Source: Gluconobacter thailandicus F149-1 = NBRC 100600 (lineage in GTDB: Bacteria; Pseudomonadota; Alphaproteobacteria; Acetobacterales; Acetobacteraceae). Taken from it: a DNA stretch of 64,000 nt. Position 1 is the first letter of the stretch. Each line of letters starts with the position of its first letter. The stretch covers positions 1-64,000 of the forward strand of contig NZ_BANH01000021.1 in the NCBI RefSeq assembly GCF_000964465.1, read 5' to 3'. The position numbers were made by a program, and so were the translations under genes. Under the pieces are notes generated by a model. That model saw only the letters and a program-made list of their open reading frames with translations. It was not told the origin of the DNA and did not search any database. Positions 9,801-17,124 of the stretch are shown here, in pieces.

Positions 9801-9926
9801 CCTCTGGCGACCGTAGTGATCGGCGGCCTGATATCCTCGACACTTCTTACGCTTCTCGTTCTTCCAACGCTCTATGCACGGTTCTTCAAGAACAAATCCG
9901 AGCAGCCGACAGACCCGCAGGTCTGA
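6846..9926 (+). CDS. Heavy-metal-efflux RND transporter, CzcA-type
   Basis: A 1026-residue inner-membrane proton/metal antiporter of the HME-RND family. The start at 6846 (MLKFFQTNR) is preferred over 6816 because it opens the first membrane helix directly. Twelve membrane segments and two large periplasmic loops are evident. The transmembrane-4 signature reads GAIDFGMIVDSSLVVVEH, carrying the DFG-x2-xD of Zn/Co/Ni-type pumps (CzcA/NccA) rather than the Cu-type CusA sequence. It differs from the consensus DGAV-x3-EN in having SS for GA and a final His for Asn. A bidirectional terminator follows the stop. Together with the repressor this suggests divalent cobalt/nickel/zinc export; the exact metal is inference. 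Confidence 0.9.
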   Translation: MLKFFQTNRFVLLGLVCAMLVGGLLTIPGLPVEPEPEISPKQVLVSVTAPGLATEEVEKLITFPLEASMTGIPGVTDLRSVSRNGVSVVYLQFDDHTDIDLDRTRVSERMQTARETITVPNISVSMGPLATGMGEIMQLQIKGEGYSPMDLNRLMRWTVVPQLKLVPGVVDVNVNGGSEETYQVLLDPALLRAFGVTVSDVYKAVDENNASAGGGWIAHHAEQQVVVGRALVGSLEGFGAIPVRMGPNGNVVRLRDVGQITKGPRTRLGAVTRDGQGEIVIGVVLMQNGASSNATLAAINEALPGIRQSLPAGVILDPFYTRSTLTGETIDTVKENLAVGAALVLFVLIVVLGDWRAALVIASVIPAALICAMAGMRYFGVSANLLSLGAIDFGMIVDSSLVVVEHLLAIRGTNRDRAALPDLATEALRAVIRPVTFAIFVIIMVYLPILTLQSIEGRMFIPMAQTVIMALLASLVYCVICIPVLAALVMHRSPLNHETRFIRTLRRYYEPALAWSENHGRTLIAITGGAFLVSVFLASRLGGEFVPQLDEGALLVTTTRLPSASLATVLAGVTQQERILKSFPDVETVVSNTGTSAIPTDPMGTAETDTFVFLRPRSQWTTSSTEAGLVEKMSAELSRQMPDAQYSWTQPIQMRMDDLLSGVRTQLAISIYGDDLDVLNRLAQKVTTVVRGIPGAADVASESEGTVPYLHVDVDRDSAARLGVSVGDILAEVEAIGGHIGRPVTVENAIIPTQVQFRNGAVNSQDRIAHLQVRRADGAGWVLLADVAHISLVDGASRIDRDGTHRRVIVQANVRGRDVSSFVAEAQAAVTKQVKLPHEYRMSWAGQFRNLQSAMKRLEIVVPIALALIFGLLIAALGSFGAAALVFINLPVAATGGILALVLRGLPFSIAAGIGFIALFGVAILNGVVLLSQIQTFRRQGMGAAMAAFSAARARFRPVIATASVASLGFFPMAFSGSAGAEVERPLATVVIGGLISSTLLTLLVLPTLYARFFKNKSEQPTDPQV

Positions 9927-9940
9927 GGGCAAAAAAAAGA

Positions 9941-9970
9941 GGGATACCCAGTATTTCGCCTGGGTATCCC
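9941..9970. terminator. Bidirectional terminator between convergent genes
   Basis: An 11-bp perfect stem GGGATACCCAG / CTGGGTATCCC with an 8-nt loop (TATTTCGC). The run of eight A on its left (9931-9938) becomes a U-tract on the minus strand, so it is strongest for the minus-strand oxidase gene. The plus side has only a short T pair. Confidence 0.85.
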
Positions 9971-10020
9971 TTCCTCCGGGTCATTATGAATATTTCTATG
10001 GGTTCGGAGCAGAAACCCGA

Positions 10021-11193
10021 TCAGACAGTATAGCCCATATTTCTATACAGCCCGTTGATGACCAAAACACTGCGATGGGCTTCCGTCAGGTCAGGTGTTT
10101 CGTCGGTGCGGTTGTATCCAAACCCCATATCATCACCCATCGATTGAACAACAATTCCATCCCGCCGAGAGACGACATAGACGTTCCCGAAGCTCATACT
10201 GCACAAGGCTTCCGGCTGTGGGATCAACCACGCGATCTGGCCGCGGACAGGAACAATGCTGTTGTCGTTCCAGAGCGCACGTGCCCCATATCCTGTACAG
10301 TTAATGAAAACAGGCTCGGGAAGGGCGGTCAATTCGGAAGGATGATGCAAGGTCATGGTCTTGATCTTGCCGCCACGTTCCAGAAACTGGCGTAGCAGAT
10401 AGTCCGAATAGCTTGTGACGTTGAAAATCAGATTGGGTTTCTTGTGGACTTCTGAATAGGGGAGCCGAGTGTCATCAACCTTGATCAGGTTCCCCTGAGG
10501 TTCAATGTCCTGAATGCGGTCATCCAACCTGGCAAAGCCGATAGGGTCTGCGTGCACAGGAGCAGGGTCTCGGGACTTCATGCCATAAAATGTATCCCAC
10601 TCGATGGGATTTCCGGGCAGCCCCTGTAGGTTCTGGTAACAGGAGAACGAATACCGCGCCATGGTCTCCCATCTGGCGGAAAATTCCGGTGTCATCGCAT
10701 CTTTCTGGGCGATACGGGAGGAAGGTGTCCAGCTTCCCGAAGCCCGTGCTGAGCGAACGAAAGGCGGAAGAGCGTCTGCATAGATCGTGACCTGCGCTCC
10801 AGCTTGCTGAGCCACAATAGCAGTCGTGAGACCAATGGCGCCGCAGCCTATAACGCCGATTTTCCGGGAACTGACTGGTAACGCCCGTTCGACAGCCAGC
10901 TTGGCACTCCCCCAGGAAAGCGACCATCCGCTTCCTCCGTGTCCATAGTTATGGACCACGGTTTTGTGCCCGACCTGTTCGACGCCTAGACGGGGGCCCG
11001 CCGCACGGAACGGACGAAGACAGACCGTAATGCGGTCAATCCTGTCAGTGCGTGCCCGGATGACCGGTATAGAACGAACATCCGCATCCAGATCCAGATT
11101 GCGAACACTTCTGTTCACACATCCCGGCAGGCTGAAAAGACCTATCAGGGATGCGGCACTGGTCAAAGCATGACGACGGGAGAGAAGATGCAT
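10021..11193 (-). CDS. Exported FAD-dependent D-amino-acid-oxidase homologue with circularly permuted domain order
   Basis: A 390-residue flavoprotein of the D-amino-acid oxidase superfamily, expected to oxidise an amine or amino acid with FAD. The N-terminus SRRHALTSAASLIGLFSLPGC has a twin-arginine motif and a lipobox-like LPGC, so it is probably a Tat-exported lipoprotein. Residues 59-63 (LRPFR) and 81-95 (HNYGHGGSGWSLSWG) are motifs that lie at the C-terminus of normal D-amino-acid oxidases. Here they precede the dinucleotide-binding start KIGVIGCGAIGLTTA (111-125). The remaining blocks follow in normal order (FINCTGYGARALW, VPVRGQIAW), and the chain ends where the LRP-R block would normally continue. 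The substrate-binding Arg of RP-x-R is kept. The gene lies 66 bases downstream of a TonB receptor on the same strand. The start at 11193 has no strong RBS. Confidence 0.8.
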   Translation of the reverse strand: MHLLSRRHALTSAASLIGLFSLPGCVNRSVRNLDLDADVRSIPVIRARTDRIDRITVCLRPFRAAGPRLGVEQVGHKTVVHNYGHGGSGWSLSWGSAKLAVERALPVSSRKIGVIGCGAIGLTTAIVAQQAGAQVTIYADALPPFVRSARASGSWTPSSRIAQKDAMTPEFSARWETMARYSFSCYQNLQGLPGNPIEWDTFYGMKSRDPAPVHADPIGFARLDDRIQDIEPQGNLIKVDDTRLPYSEVHKKPNLIFNVTSYSDYLLRQFLERGGKIKTMTLHHPSELTALPEPVFINCTGYGARALWNDNSIVPVRGQIAWLIPQPEALCSMSFGNVYVVSRRDGIVVQSMGDDMGFGYNRTDETPDLTEAHRSVLVINGLYRNMGYTV

Positions 11194-11259
11194 TGAGGCA
11201 GAATTCCAGTCAGGAAGGGGAGTGGATCATGATCCCGGATTGATACGGGATCAGAATTC

Positions 11260-13695
11260 TCAGAAGGACGCAGCGGCCTGAAGATAGTAATAGGCGCCGT
11301 TGAAATCCATTTGGGAGGACGAGACATAATAGCGCGTGATGCCATACAGCGTATTCATGGCCGGAACCTTGCTGGGGCGGACATTGAAGATATTGTTGGC
11401 CCCAAGCGAGATATGCCAGTGGTCATCCGGGCGATATCCGACTTCGAGATCCGTCGTCCAGCGCGGTGCGTTAGTGAATTCGTTAAAGATCGTGTTGGAG
11501 TAACGCAGTTCCGGCGGGGCTTCGTTGGAATAGCCCAGGAGAACCTTGGAAGATCCCCAACGGCTCTGACGGATGTTCACGTCCCATTGGCCCAGTGTCC
11601 AGTTTGCGTTCAGGATGATTTTGCTTCGGGGAGAGCCGGTCGTCAGGGTGGAAACACCGCTTGTGCTCAAAAGTGAGTTGCCGAGCGTGTCTTTTCCAAG
11701 ATGATGCATGCGGACGCGGTTCAGGTTGATGGCTGCCGTCCAGAGAATCTTTCCGTATTGGTGGAAGTCCGTTCTGTAATCACTCGTGATGTCCATGCCC
11801 TGGGTACGGGTTGAGACACCGTTTGAAAAGTACTTTGCACTGACGCTGCTGGTGATGATTCCGCCCGGCAGAGTAATGCCTTGGGATTCAATAGCATCAA
11901 GCGCGGCCTGACCCGTATAATTGCCCCCGGCGATGATCTGGTCCCGAATATTGATCTGATAGACGTCAACAGCCACATGCCAGTTGGTGAGGGGGGTGAG
12001 AACGATGCCGCCGCTGGCATTGGTGGACCGTTCAGGTTTAAGGGCGCTGGCTCCAAGATTGCGGGCGGCAATACTGTTGACGGCAAGCTGCCCGCTTGCA
12101 CTCGTAGGGGCGATGTTGAGGTTGCCGTAATATTCCTGGGCAAGAGAAGGGGCACGGAAGCCATTACTGATGGCTCCGCGAACGGCAATCCGCTTCGTAA
12201 AGTCGTAGCGGGAGGCGATCTTGCCGTTAAATGTATGTCCGAAATCGGAATAGGTTTCGTATCGACCAGCCAGATCGACGTCGAGTTTCTTTACCGGGTG
12301 CACGTCAAGATCGACATAGCCTGCATAAACATTACGATGCGAAGACCCTGCGTTAACAGGCTGAAGCCCTACGAACCCGGCCGCGCCCCCATAACTGTAG
12401 GACGCCTCATCGCCCGGAACGATCGTGTAATCCTCGTACCGATGCTCCGCGCCGAGTGCGATGTTGACCGGCATGTTCCACATCTTGAAAAGACGATGCA
12501 GATCGAAGTTGTTCGTCCACTGTGAGTCCCTGTACCCAGCAGCATAGAATGTCGTCGGTGTAGAACCGGTTGCGGCGTACAGACCAAGATTGGCAGTGCT
12601 GACATTGTGAATATCCACAATATCGCGACCGTAAGTCGAGCTCAGATCGTAATTAAAACCGAGAAACGTCTGCCCTTTAATACCAATCGTGGCGCCGTAA
12701 TCATCTTCATCGTTGGTCTCAACGGGAGAAAAACCATTCGGATAGTAGGATGGGAGTGCACTCGGGAGACGGAAATACTGGAAAGACTGTGCATGGCGAT
12801 GCGCGTAAGTTGCGTTGCCGTAAAGCTCGATGTTGTCCGTCAGACGCTTTCCAAATTCCAATCCCATCGTGCCGCGTGTCTGCTCGGGGCGACCAAGCAT
12901 CTTGGTGCTGACCTCGCCGGTTCGGTCATCGGGGGAGGAGCGATTGGTCATATCCGTATGGATATACTGCCCGCTGAGATGAATATAACCGTCACCCAGG
13001 AACTTGAAACCACCATCAAGGTTCACATTGCTCTGCCAACCATCGCCTTTGTAAGCATAGGCGCCTGTCTGGCCGGAAATATTGAAGCCGTGGGGAGTTT
13101 TCTTAAGGATGATGTTTACCACGCCTGCGATGGCATCAGAGCCGTACTGCGCGGCAGCTCCATCTCGCAAAACTTCGATATGATCAATCGCCCCAGCCGG
13201 GATCATGTCTATGTCTACGGGAGTAGAACCCTGCTGGAGCCCAGCATTCGCGTAGATATTGGACGTCGTATGGCGACGTTTTCCATCAACGAGCACCAGG
13301 GTGTAGTTAGGATTCAGGCCGCGCATACGGATTGAATCCGTCAAAGCGCCCGTATCATACCCCATGGACTGAACACTGATCGACGGTACGGTTCTTGCAA
13401 GTGCGTCCCGGAGGTCGACCTGACCTGTCCGCTTCAGGTCCGCCGCGCTGATGACGTCAATCGGGCTGGTGCTAGAGCGTGCGGAGACATGGGCCGCACG
13501 GGTTCCCGTCACGATCATGTTCTCATCCTGAGCAGCCGCGGCATGAGAATGGCGGGATTTCAGGGCACTGGCTTTTTGGACCTGCTTTTTCTCTGTTTTT
13601 ACGGTGGGAGAGGCTGCCGTATCCTGACCATAGGCCGAACTGGCCATCAGGGCGATACAAGCTACAGATCCAAGAAGACCACGCGCAGTCTGCAT
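11260..13695 (-). CDS. TonB-dependent receptor
   Basis: An 811-residue outer-membrane transporter. ATG at 13695 is preferred to GTG at 13698; an AGAGGG ribosome-binding site lies about 10 bases upstream. The signal peptide ends near SAYG-QDT. After a Lys/Ala/His-rich linker comes the TonB-box-like ENMIVTGTRA. The plug has IRMRGLNPNYTLVLVDGKR and GAAAQYGSDAIAGVVNIILKK. The barrel ends with the usual aromatic-rich strand (YYYLQAAASF). The first gene of a probable two-gene operon with the permuted oxidase, suggesting that the receptor imports the oxidase's substrate or its precursor (inference). It is not closely similar to the first receptor in the window apart from the shared plug blocks. Confidence 0.92.
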   Translation of the reverse strand: MQTARGLLGSVACIALMASSAYGQDTAASPTVKTEKKQVQKASALKSRHSHAAAAQDENMIVTGTRAAHVSARSSTSPIDVISAADLKRTGQVDLRDALARTVPSISVQSMGYDTGALTDSIRMRGLNPNYTLVLVDGKRRHTTSNIYANAGLQQGSTPVDIDMIPAGAIDHIEVLRDGAAAQYGSDAIAGVVNIILKKTPHGFNISGQTGAYAYKGDGWQSNVNLDGGFKFLGDGYIHLSGQYIHTDMTNRSSPDDRTGEVSTKMLGRPEQTRGTMGLEFGKRLTDNIELYGNATYAHRHAQSFQYFRLPSALPSYYPNGFSPVETNDEDDYGATIGIKGQTFLGFNYDLSSTYGRDIVDIHNVSTANLGLYAATGSTPTTFYAAGYRDSQWTNNFDLHRLFKMWNMPVNIALGAEHRYEDYTIVPGDEASYSYGGAAGFVGLQPVNAGSSHRNVYAGYVDLDVHPVKKLDVDLAGRYETYSDFGHTFNGKIASRYDFTKRIAVRGAISNGFRAPSLAQEYYGNLNIAPTSASGQLAVNSIAARNLGASALKPERSTNASGGIVLTPLTNWHVAVDVYQINIRDQIIAGGNYTGQAALDAIESQGITLPGGIITSSVSAKYFSNGVSTRTQGMDITSDYRTDFHQYGKILWTAAINLNRVRMHHLGKDTLGNSLLSTSGVSTLTTGSPRSKIILNANWTLGQWDVNIRQSRWGSSKVLLGYSNEAPPELRYSNTIFNEFTNAPRWTTDLEVGYRPDDHWHISLGANNIFNVRPSKVPAMNTLYGITRYYVSSSQMDFNGAYYYLQAAASF

Positions 13696-13841
13696 CACAA
13701 TAAAACCCTCTGTTTTTTCGTGGTTTCGAGGGAAACCATCACATTCATTCCGACGTCATACTGACAATCACCGAAACGGACCAGAAATGAAATTCTTAAA
13801 AATCACATGACTCATAACCCTGGGTTAAGGGTGGGATGGAT

Positions 13842-15128
13842 CTAGTGCATCCCCAGCACACGCTTTGCCTGCTCCAGATCAATCTTCTTCTCCCAGCGAC
13901 CTATCACCACCGGCGCCACACAATTTCCCGCAAAATTTCCCAGCGCTCGAGCAATCCCTATGAACCAGTCGACCGCTAACAGCATCACAAGACTGGCGAC
14001 TGGAATGGAAGGAACCGCAGCAAGCGTTGCCGCTAGAACCACGATCGCAACACCCGGCACGCCATGAGCCCCTTTGGATGTGAACAGTGCCGTCACAAGC
14101 ATGGTCCCAATCTGCCAGAAAGTAAGATGAGTTCCCGTAGCGTTCGCAAGAAAGATGACGGCCAGGCCCAGATAGATGGAAAGGGCATCCAGATTGAAAG
14201 AGTAGCCTGCGGGAACGACCAGACCCACAACCTGCCGTTCAACCCCCAGTGCTTCAAGCTTTTCCATAATTCGGGGAAGAACAGCGTCAGACGTCGTGGT
14301 CGTCAGCACGATGGCGCTTTCTTCACGAAAATAGCGAGCAAAACGGATCGGATTGAGACCGCATATTTTGAGGCAGCTACCGAGTACGCCAACGATGAAG
14401 AACGCGATCATGACAAAATACAGCAGCACGAAGCTCGCCAGATGCAGAACTGTACCGAGACCATAGCGCGCTGTCGTGGTCACCATAGCGCCAAAAACGC
14501 CAAGAGGTGCCAGGCAAATAATGAAACGCATCATTCGGGAAAAGAGAGCTGACAGGCTTTCCAGAAGTGTAATGACTGGTGCAGCAGTTGCACCCATCTG
14601 GTTCAGACAACAGCCACACAGGATCGCCAGGAACAGGATCTGAAGAACGTTCCCATCCGTAAAAGCGGAGACAGGGGTGTGAGGGATCAACGACAGCAGA
14701 AAGCCGCTGACGCCACTCTCATGAAGATGCTTTGCATTGCCGCTATAAGTCGCGACCAGTTGTTCGTCACCTGGAGTTGGAACAAACCGTATGCCTTTGC
14801 CTGCCCCCAGCAGCATGGTTATGCCAACGGATACGAACAGCACCAGTGTCGTCATAGCTTCAAAATACAGGAGCGCTCGACCGCCAAGGCGTCCAACCGT
14901 CTTGAGAGATCCTGCTCCGATAATGCCTAGAGCAACAATACAGAAGAGCAGAGGGCCGACTGCCATCACGATCAGTTTCAGAAACAGATCAGTTGTCCAG
15001 CGAACATCCGGGGCAACGGAAGGCGCAAAAAGCCCCACCAGCAGGCCCAGAATAGTCGCAAAAACCACCTGAACAAAAAGGCTCGGAAAGCGGAAAGAGG
15101 CAGATGTTCTCTGGGTGTTTCCGCTCAT
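13842..15128 (-). CDS. Dicarboxylate/amino-acid:cation symporter (DctA/GltP family)
   Basis: A 428-residue inner-membrane secondary transporter taking up C4-dicarboxylates or acidic amino acids with protons or sodium. ATG at 15128 is chosen over the upstream GTG (15179) because GGAG lies 7 bases before it. About eight membrane helices plus the family's re-entrant loops are visible. The first loop's serine-rich motif is replaced by TTTTSDAVLP. Further family motifs are PAGYSFNLDALSIYL, SKGAHGVPG and DWFIGIARALGNFAGN, the last carrying the substrate-binding Asp, Arg and Asn. The intergenic region upstream has an ATATTC-N7-GAATAT inverted repeat (15201-15219) that could be a regulator site. DctA versus GltP substrate choice cannot be read. 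Confidence 0.88.
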   Translation of the reverse strand: MSGNTQRTSASFRFPSLFVQVVFATILGLLVGLFAPSVAPDVRWTTDLFLKLIVMAVGPLLFCIVALGIIGAGSLKTVGRLGGRALLYFEAMTTLVLFVSVGITMLLGAGKGIRFVPTPGDEQLVATYSGNAKHLHESGVSGFLLSLIPHTPVSAFTDGNVLQILFLAILCGCCLNQMGATAAPVITLLESLSALFSRMMRFIICLAPLGVFGAMVTTTARYGLGTVLHLASFVLLYFVMIAFFIVGVLGSCLKICGLNPIRFARYFREESAIVLTTTTSDAVLPRIMEKLEALGVERQVVGLVVPAGYSFNLDALSIYLGLAVIFLANATGTHLTFWQIGTMLVTALFTSKGAHGVPGVAIVVLAATLAAVPSIPVASLVMLLAVDWFIGIARALGNFAGNCVAPVVIGRWEKKIDLEQAKRVLGMH

Positions 15129-15339
15129 GCAGGGGCTCCGGAAGGTGGCTTCTGAAACTGGGGCGTCCAGACGGGACACTTACCTGAAAGTCAGAAGAAT
15201 ATATTCATTTTCCGAATATGAAGCCATGCAGTTATCTGGATGTCAAACCGATACGAAATCGTTCTGGTTTGCATTGTAATCTCACGCGAATAGGAAACAG
15301 TCGGATAGCTTCATGGAACCACCCGACCGATTTCAAACC

Positions 15340-16971
15340 TTAGCCGTGCGTCTTGTTGATGAAGTTGACGACGTTGTCGTGCAGTTCGGCAAGCGCCGGA
15401 GCATGAGCATAGACCATGTGACCGGACTCATACTGGTGGAATTCGATGTTCGATGCCAGCTTCCGGGGGATCGGAAGATGCTGCATCTCGTAGATCCCCT
15501 CGAAGAATGGCGTTCCCAGATCGTAATAGCCCTGGTTCAGCATGATCTTGAGGCTGGGGTTCTGCTTCATGGCACTTGCCAGATCGGGCAGAACGTTGGG
15601 GGCGCCCTTGGCAGGACGGCCTGATCCGGGCTGCTTGTGCACAAAAGCCCATTTCCCGATCGAATGAGCGCTGACCTTGTATTCCTGATACCCGTCATCA
15701 AACGCAGGATTGTTTCCGTAGTGCAGGGTGTTCCGGACATAATCATTGAAGGCCGAAACATAAGCCGACTGCATGGCCGCAAACTGCGGATCGTAATCTG
15801 GCGTCTGTCCGAGCGGATCAATCGCGGGTCCAGAGAATCGGCTATCCAGACGGCCCGTATCCATACCGTCGTCGCCCAGAAGGGTCTTAGCGAACTCGCC
15901 GCCGCTTACGCGCAGATCGGCTTTCTTGAGATATTCAACTGGCAGGCCTGTGTATTGGTGAAGCTTTTGAGCCGTTTGTTCCAGTTTTTCGTCCGAAATA
16001 GATGTACCGTCCTGTAGGGCAGACGTGTAATCCGTCAGGGCGAAGTGTTCGACTTCCGAAAGGAACGGCTTCAGGTCTTTTGGCTGGTTTGGCAACTTGT
16101 GGTGATACCACGCAGTCGCGGCAAAGCTGGGAAGAGCCAGAACATAAGGCTGATCGACGCTCGGGTTCGACTTTACGCTGTCGATCGAGTTGTCATAGTC
16201 CAGGATCTGGGACAGCAGCATGACCCCGTTCAGATCAACGCCCTTTTCCGACGCCAACTGGTTGGCAATGATTGCCGATCGGGTCGTGCCGTAGCTCTCG
16301 CCAAAAAGATACTTGGGGGAGTTGAAACGGTTAAAGCGCGTCAGAAACTGCGCAATAAAGTCCGTAAAGGCTGCTGCGTCCGGGTCTGTGCCATAGAATG
16401 CCTTTTCCTTGTCCTTGCCAACAAGCCGTCCGAACCCGGTACCGGGTGCATCAATGAAGACCAGATCCGTCGCATCCAGCGGGCTATCGTTATTATCAAT
16501 CAGATGATAAGGCGCGGCTGGCGTGTGAGTATCGTCTGCTGTGACAATACGGTGCGGACCAAAAGCACCCATATGCATCCAGACGCTCGATGACCCTGGA
16601 CCACCATTATAGACAAAGGTGATAGGTCGGTTTTCCGGATGGGTACCCTTCTTGAAATAGGCCACATAGAAGATCGACGCCACGGCATCCGGGTTCTTCT
16701 TGTCGGCCTTTTCGTCCTTGCTGCCGGTATCGGAATCATCCCAGCCCTGAGCATGAACGATCAGCGTTCCGGTCACAGCCTGATAGGCGATGTGCTGCCC
16801 ACGAATGGTTGCGGCCCCATCGGAAACGACCTTCTGAGGCGTTGTCAGAAACCGGGAAGATCCTTCAGGGACCTTGGTGGCCTCTGAAGGAGCCTCTGCA
16901 CGCGCAGACAAGCTGGTCGCAGTGAATAGTCCTGCGGCAAGGAGAGAGCAGGTCAAAATCTTGGTACGCAC
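15340..16971 (-). CDS. Exported S10-family serine carboxypeptidase
   Basis: A 543-residue periplasmic or secreted peptidase of the S10 (carboxypeptidase Y-like) alpha/beta-hydrolase family, which trims C-terminal residues from peptides. The signal peptide ends LSARA-EAP. Catalytic blocks: oxyanion region FVYNGGPGSSSVW, nucleophile in FGESYGT (Ser226), Asp in NQGYYDLGTPF, His in YESGHMVY. GTG start with AAGGAG seven bases upstream. That ribosome-binding site lies in the right half of an inverted repeat (CCTTAC/GTAAGG) in the leader. Such prokaryotic S10 enzymes are common in acetic acid bacteria and xanthomonads. Confidence 0.9.
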   Translation of the reverse strand: MRTKILTCSLLAAGLFTATSLSARAEAPSEATKVPEGSSRFLTTPQKVVSDGAATIRGQHIAYQAVTGTLIVHAQGWDDSDTGSKDEKADKKNPDAVASIFYVAYFKKGTHPENRPITFVYNGGPGSSSVWMHMGAFGPHRIVTADDTHTPAAPYHLIDNNDSPLDATDLVFIDAPGTGFGRLVGKDKEKAFYGTDPDAAAFTDFIAQFLTRFNRFNSPKYLFGESYGTTRSAIIANQLASEKGVDLNGVMLLSQILDYDNSIDSVKSNPSVDQPYVLALPSFAATAWYHHKLPNQPKDLKPFLSEVEHFALTDYTSALQDGTSISDEKLEQTAQKLHQYTGLPVEYLKKADLRVSGGEFAKTLLGDDGMDTGRLDSRFSGPAIDPLGQTPDYDPQFAAMQSAYVSAFNDYVRNTLHYGNNPAFDDGYQEYKVSAHSIGKWAFVHKQPGSGRPAKGAPNVLPDLASAMKQNPSLKIMLNQGYYDLGTPFFEGIYEMQHLPIPRKLASNIEFHQYESGHMVYAHAPALAELHDNVVNFINKTHG

Positions 16972-16980
16972 GGTGTAACT

Positions 16981-17008
16981 CCTTACATATTAGGATTATT
17001 CTGTAAGG
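16981..17008 (-). promoter_or_regulatory. Leader hairpin covering the S10 peptidase ribosome-binding site
   Basis: On the minus-strand transcript CCTTAC (17008-17003) can pair with GTAAGG (16986-16981) across a 16-nt AU-rich loop. The second arm is the Shine-Dalgarno itself, so folding would mask it. A six-pair stem is weak and may be chance. Confidence 0.3.
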
Positions 17009-17124
17009 AATACGGGGGCGTTACAAGTTCAGGAGAGATGAAAAGTCTTTCACGTCTCATTCAGTCATGAAACCATTGCTGGGCAATGACAAAGCAACGG
17101 CTTTGCCACCGCCTTGTCGCGGTT

